Shown in pieces: positions 63,165 through 64,000 of a stretch of DNA of 64,000 nucleotides. Made by a program: the position numbers and the translations under genes. The stretch covers positions 1 through 64,000 of the forward strand of contig JAPVLO010000384.1 in the NCBI GenBank assembly GCA_027257055.1, in the 5' to 3' direction. Source of the DNA: Cephalopachus bancanus (taxonomy: Eukaryota; Chordata; Mammalia; Primates; Tarsiidae). Each line of letters starts with the position of its first letter. Positions within the stretch are counted from its first letter, which is position 1. The notes under the pieces were generated by a model that did no database searches, was not told the origin of the DNA, and was given only the letters and a program-made list of their open reading frames with translations.

Positions 63165-64000
63165 CTGAAACACATTTGATATATTTTTAAATGATGCTTT
63201 ATTAAACCAACCCATCATCAAGACACGCAAGTTAACATTGAAAAATATTGGTTCTTTAATGATTCTGTTCCTTGACATATATTCACCCCTTGTTCTTCAT
63301 CCGTATGCACAAAATAATGTAAAATTTTATTAGCACACAAGTATTTTCAATACCTTCATCAAGATGCATTAATGGAACTAGATGTCTTTAAGTTGCTATA
63401 TAGGACATACATATGACTTACACATGGGACACACAATCCAAGTATTTGTGCCTTCAACCTTTCTGATTATATAAGTGATATCCTCACTCTTCTTTTCAAA
63501 TTAAATTATATAAAAATTTGGGAGATATACAAAAGAAATGTGAGTAAAGTTTTTGCTTTCCTTCATGTTCATCAACAAATATATACAAAGTAACTGCTGT
63601 ACCATTCAAGCAAGTACAATTTGAGTTGAATAAAAGAACAATTTTTTAAAATAGTCTCCTCAACTTTTTAATGTAATTGTCTAACACTTGCTATAGGGTT
63701 ATACTAGGGGGTTGATGAAGTCTAACAGAAATTTAAAAAATAAAGAAAAAGCGTGAAATGATGCAAAATAGTCAAAATATCTTATCCTAATTATCAATGT
63801 ATTTAAATTTCATAACTACAACCTACTTTTACTAAACAAAGAGAGTAAACAATCATTTAACTTCAAAATTTGAAAATCCATGTATTCTTAATTCCTAAAA
63901 TGCCATTTTATAATTGAATATATTATCCTTCCTTCTCTCTGTGATGGGGTCAGGCTGATTTTCATGAAAATTGTGTGTAAGGCAATATTAAGTGAATTTT
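63165..64000. other. COL12A1: Start of the intron upstream of window exon 1
   Basis: 836 bp to the window edge, AT-rich; no exon or repeat recognised. Confidence 0.65.

Overview
This window is mammalian, almost certainly primate, nuclear DNA. It holds 35 consecutive internal coding exons of one gene on the minus strand: COL12A1, the alpha-1 chain of type XII collagen (a FACIT collagen). The exons add up to 6,219 nt (2,073 codons). Every boundary I worked out is GT-AG and every junction keeps the reading frame. The 5' end of the gene (signal peptide, first FN3 domain) lies beyond position 64000. The 3' end (last FN3, fourth vWA, TSPN/laminin-G-like domain and the collagenous domains) lies below position 1. 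No promoter, start codon, stop codon or poly(A) site of the gene is in the window.

Reading in transcript order (high to low coordinates): 63164-61741 is vWA domain 1 (three exons); 58612-58322 is an FN3 domain; 58165-57563 is vWA domain 2 in one 603-nt exon; 56054-36440 carries five FN3 domains, one exon each; 36040-34624 is an FN3 domain on two exons plus a linker; 32914-31578 is vWA domain 3 (four exons); 29588-5391 carries nine FN3 domains, each split over two exons, with one 27-nt microexon in the linker between the fourth and fifth of these. The product is a secreted, fibril-associated matrix protein. The vWA and FN3 modules form its large NC3 arms, which project from collagen I fibrils and bind other matrix partners. 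All three vWA domains keep the MIDAS residues.

Introns make up about 90% of the window and hold layers of old and younger repeats. These include a nearly full-span but decayed sense L1 (1-5145) carrying a SINE monomer and a retroviral LTR, two L1 copies with 5' inversions, a 61-bp L1 stub with perfect target duplications, one older L1M, about a dozen Alu-type SINEs, one MLT1 LTR, MER5A, Tigger-like and hAT-like DNA transposon fossils, MIR/L2 relics, (CA)n and (CT)n microsatellites and a ~65-bp-period minisatellite.

Organism: dimeric 7SL-derived Alus indicate a primate. Many belong to a subfamily with diagnostic differences (CCGCGCCTTTGGGAGG; CTCTACAATAAATCAAAA; ACTCCAACTCAAAA) that I do not recognise from anthropoids or from lemurs/lorises, and the L1 3' ends are also unlike the anthropoid ones. 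A tarsier is my best guess by elimination (about 0.6); this is inference.

No bacterial-type operon, CRISPR or novel multi-gene system is present. The most unusual items are a ~75-nt polyadenylated retroposon-like sequence resembling an LTR 3' (R) region, found three times with target duplications; the modular 273 = 143 + 130 nt exon arithmetic of the FN3 array; and several unusual insertion structures.
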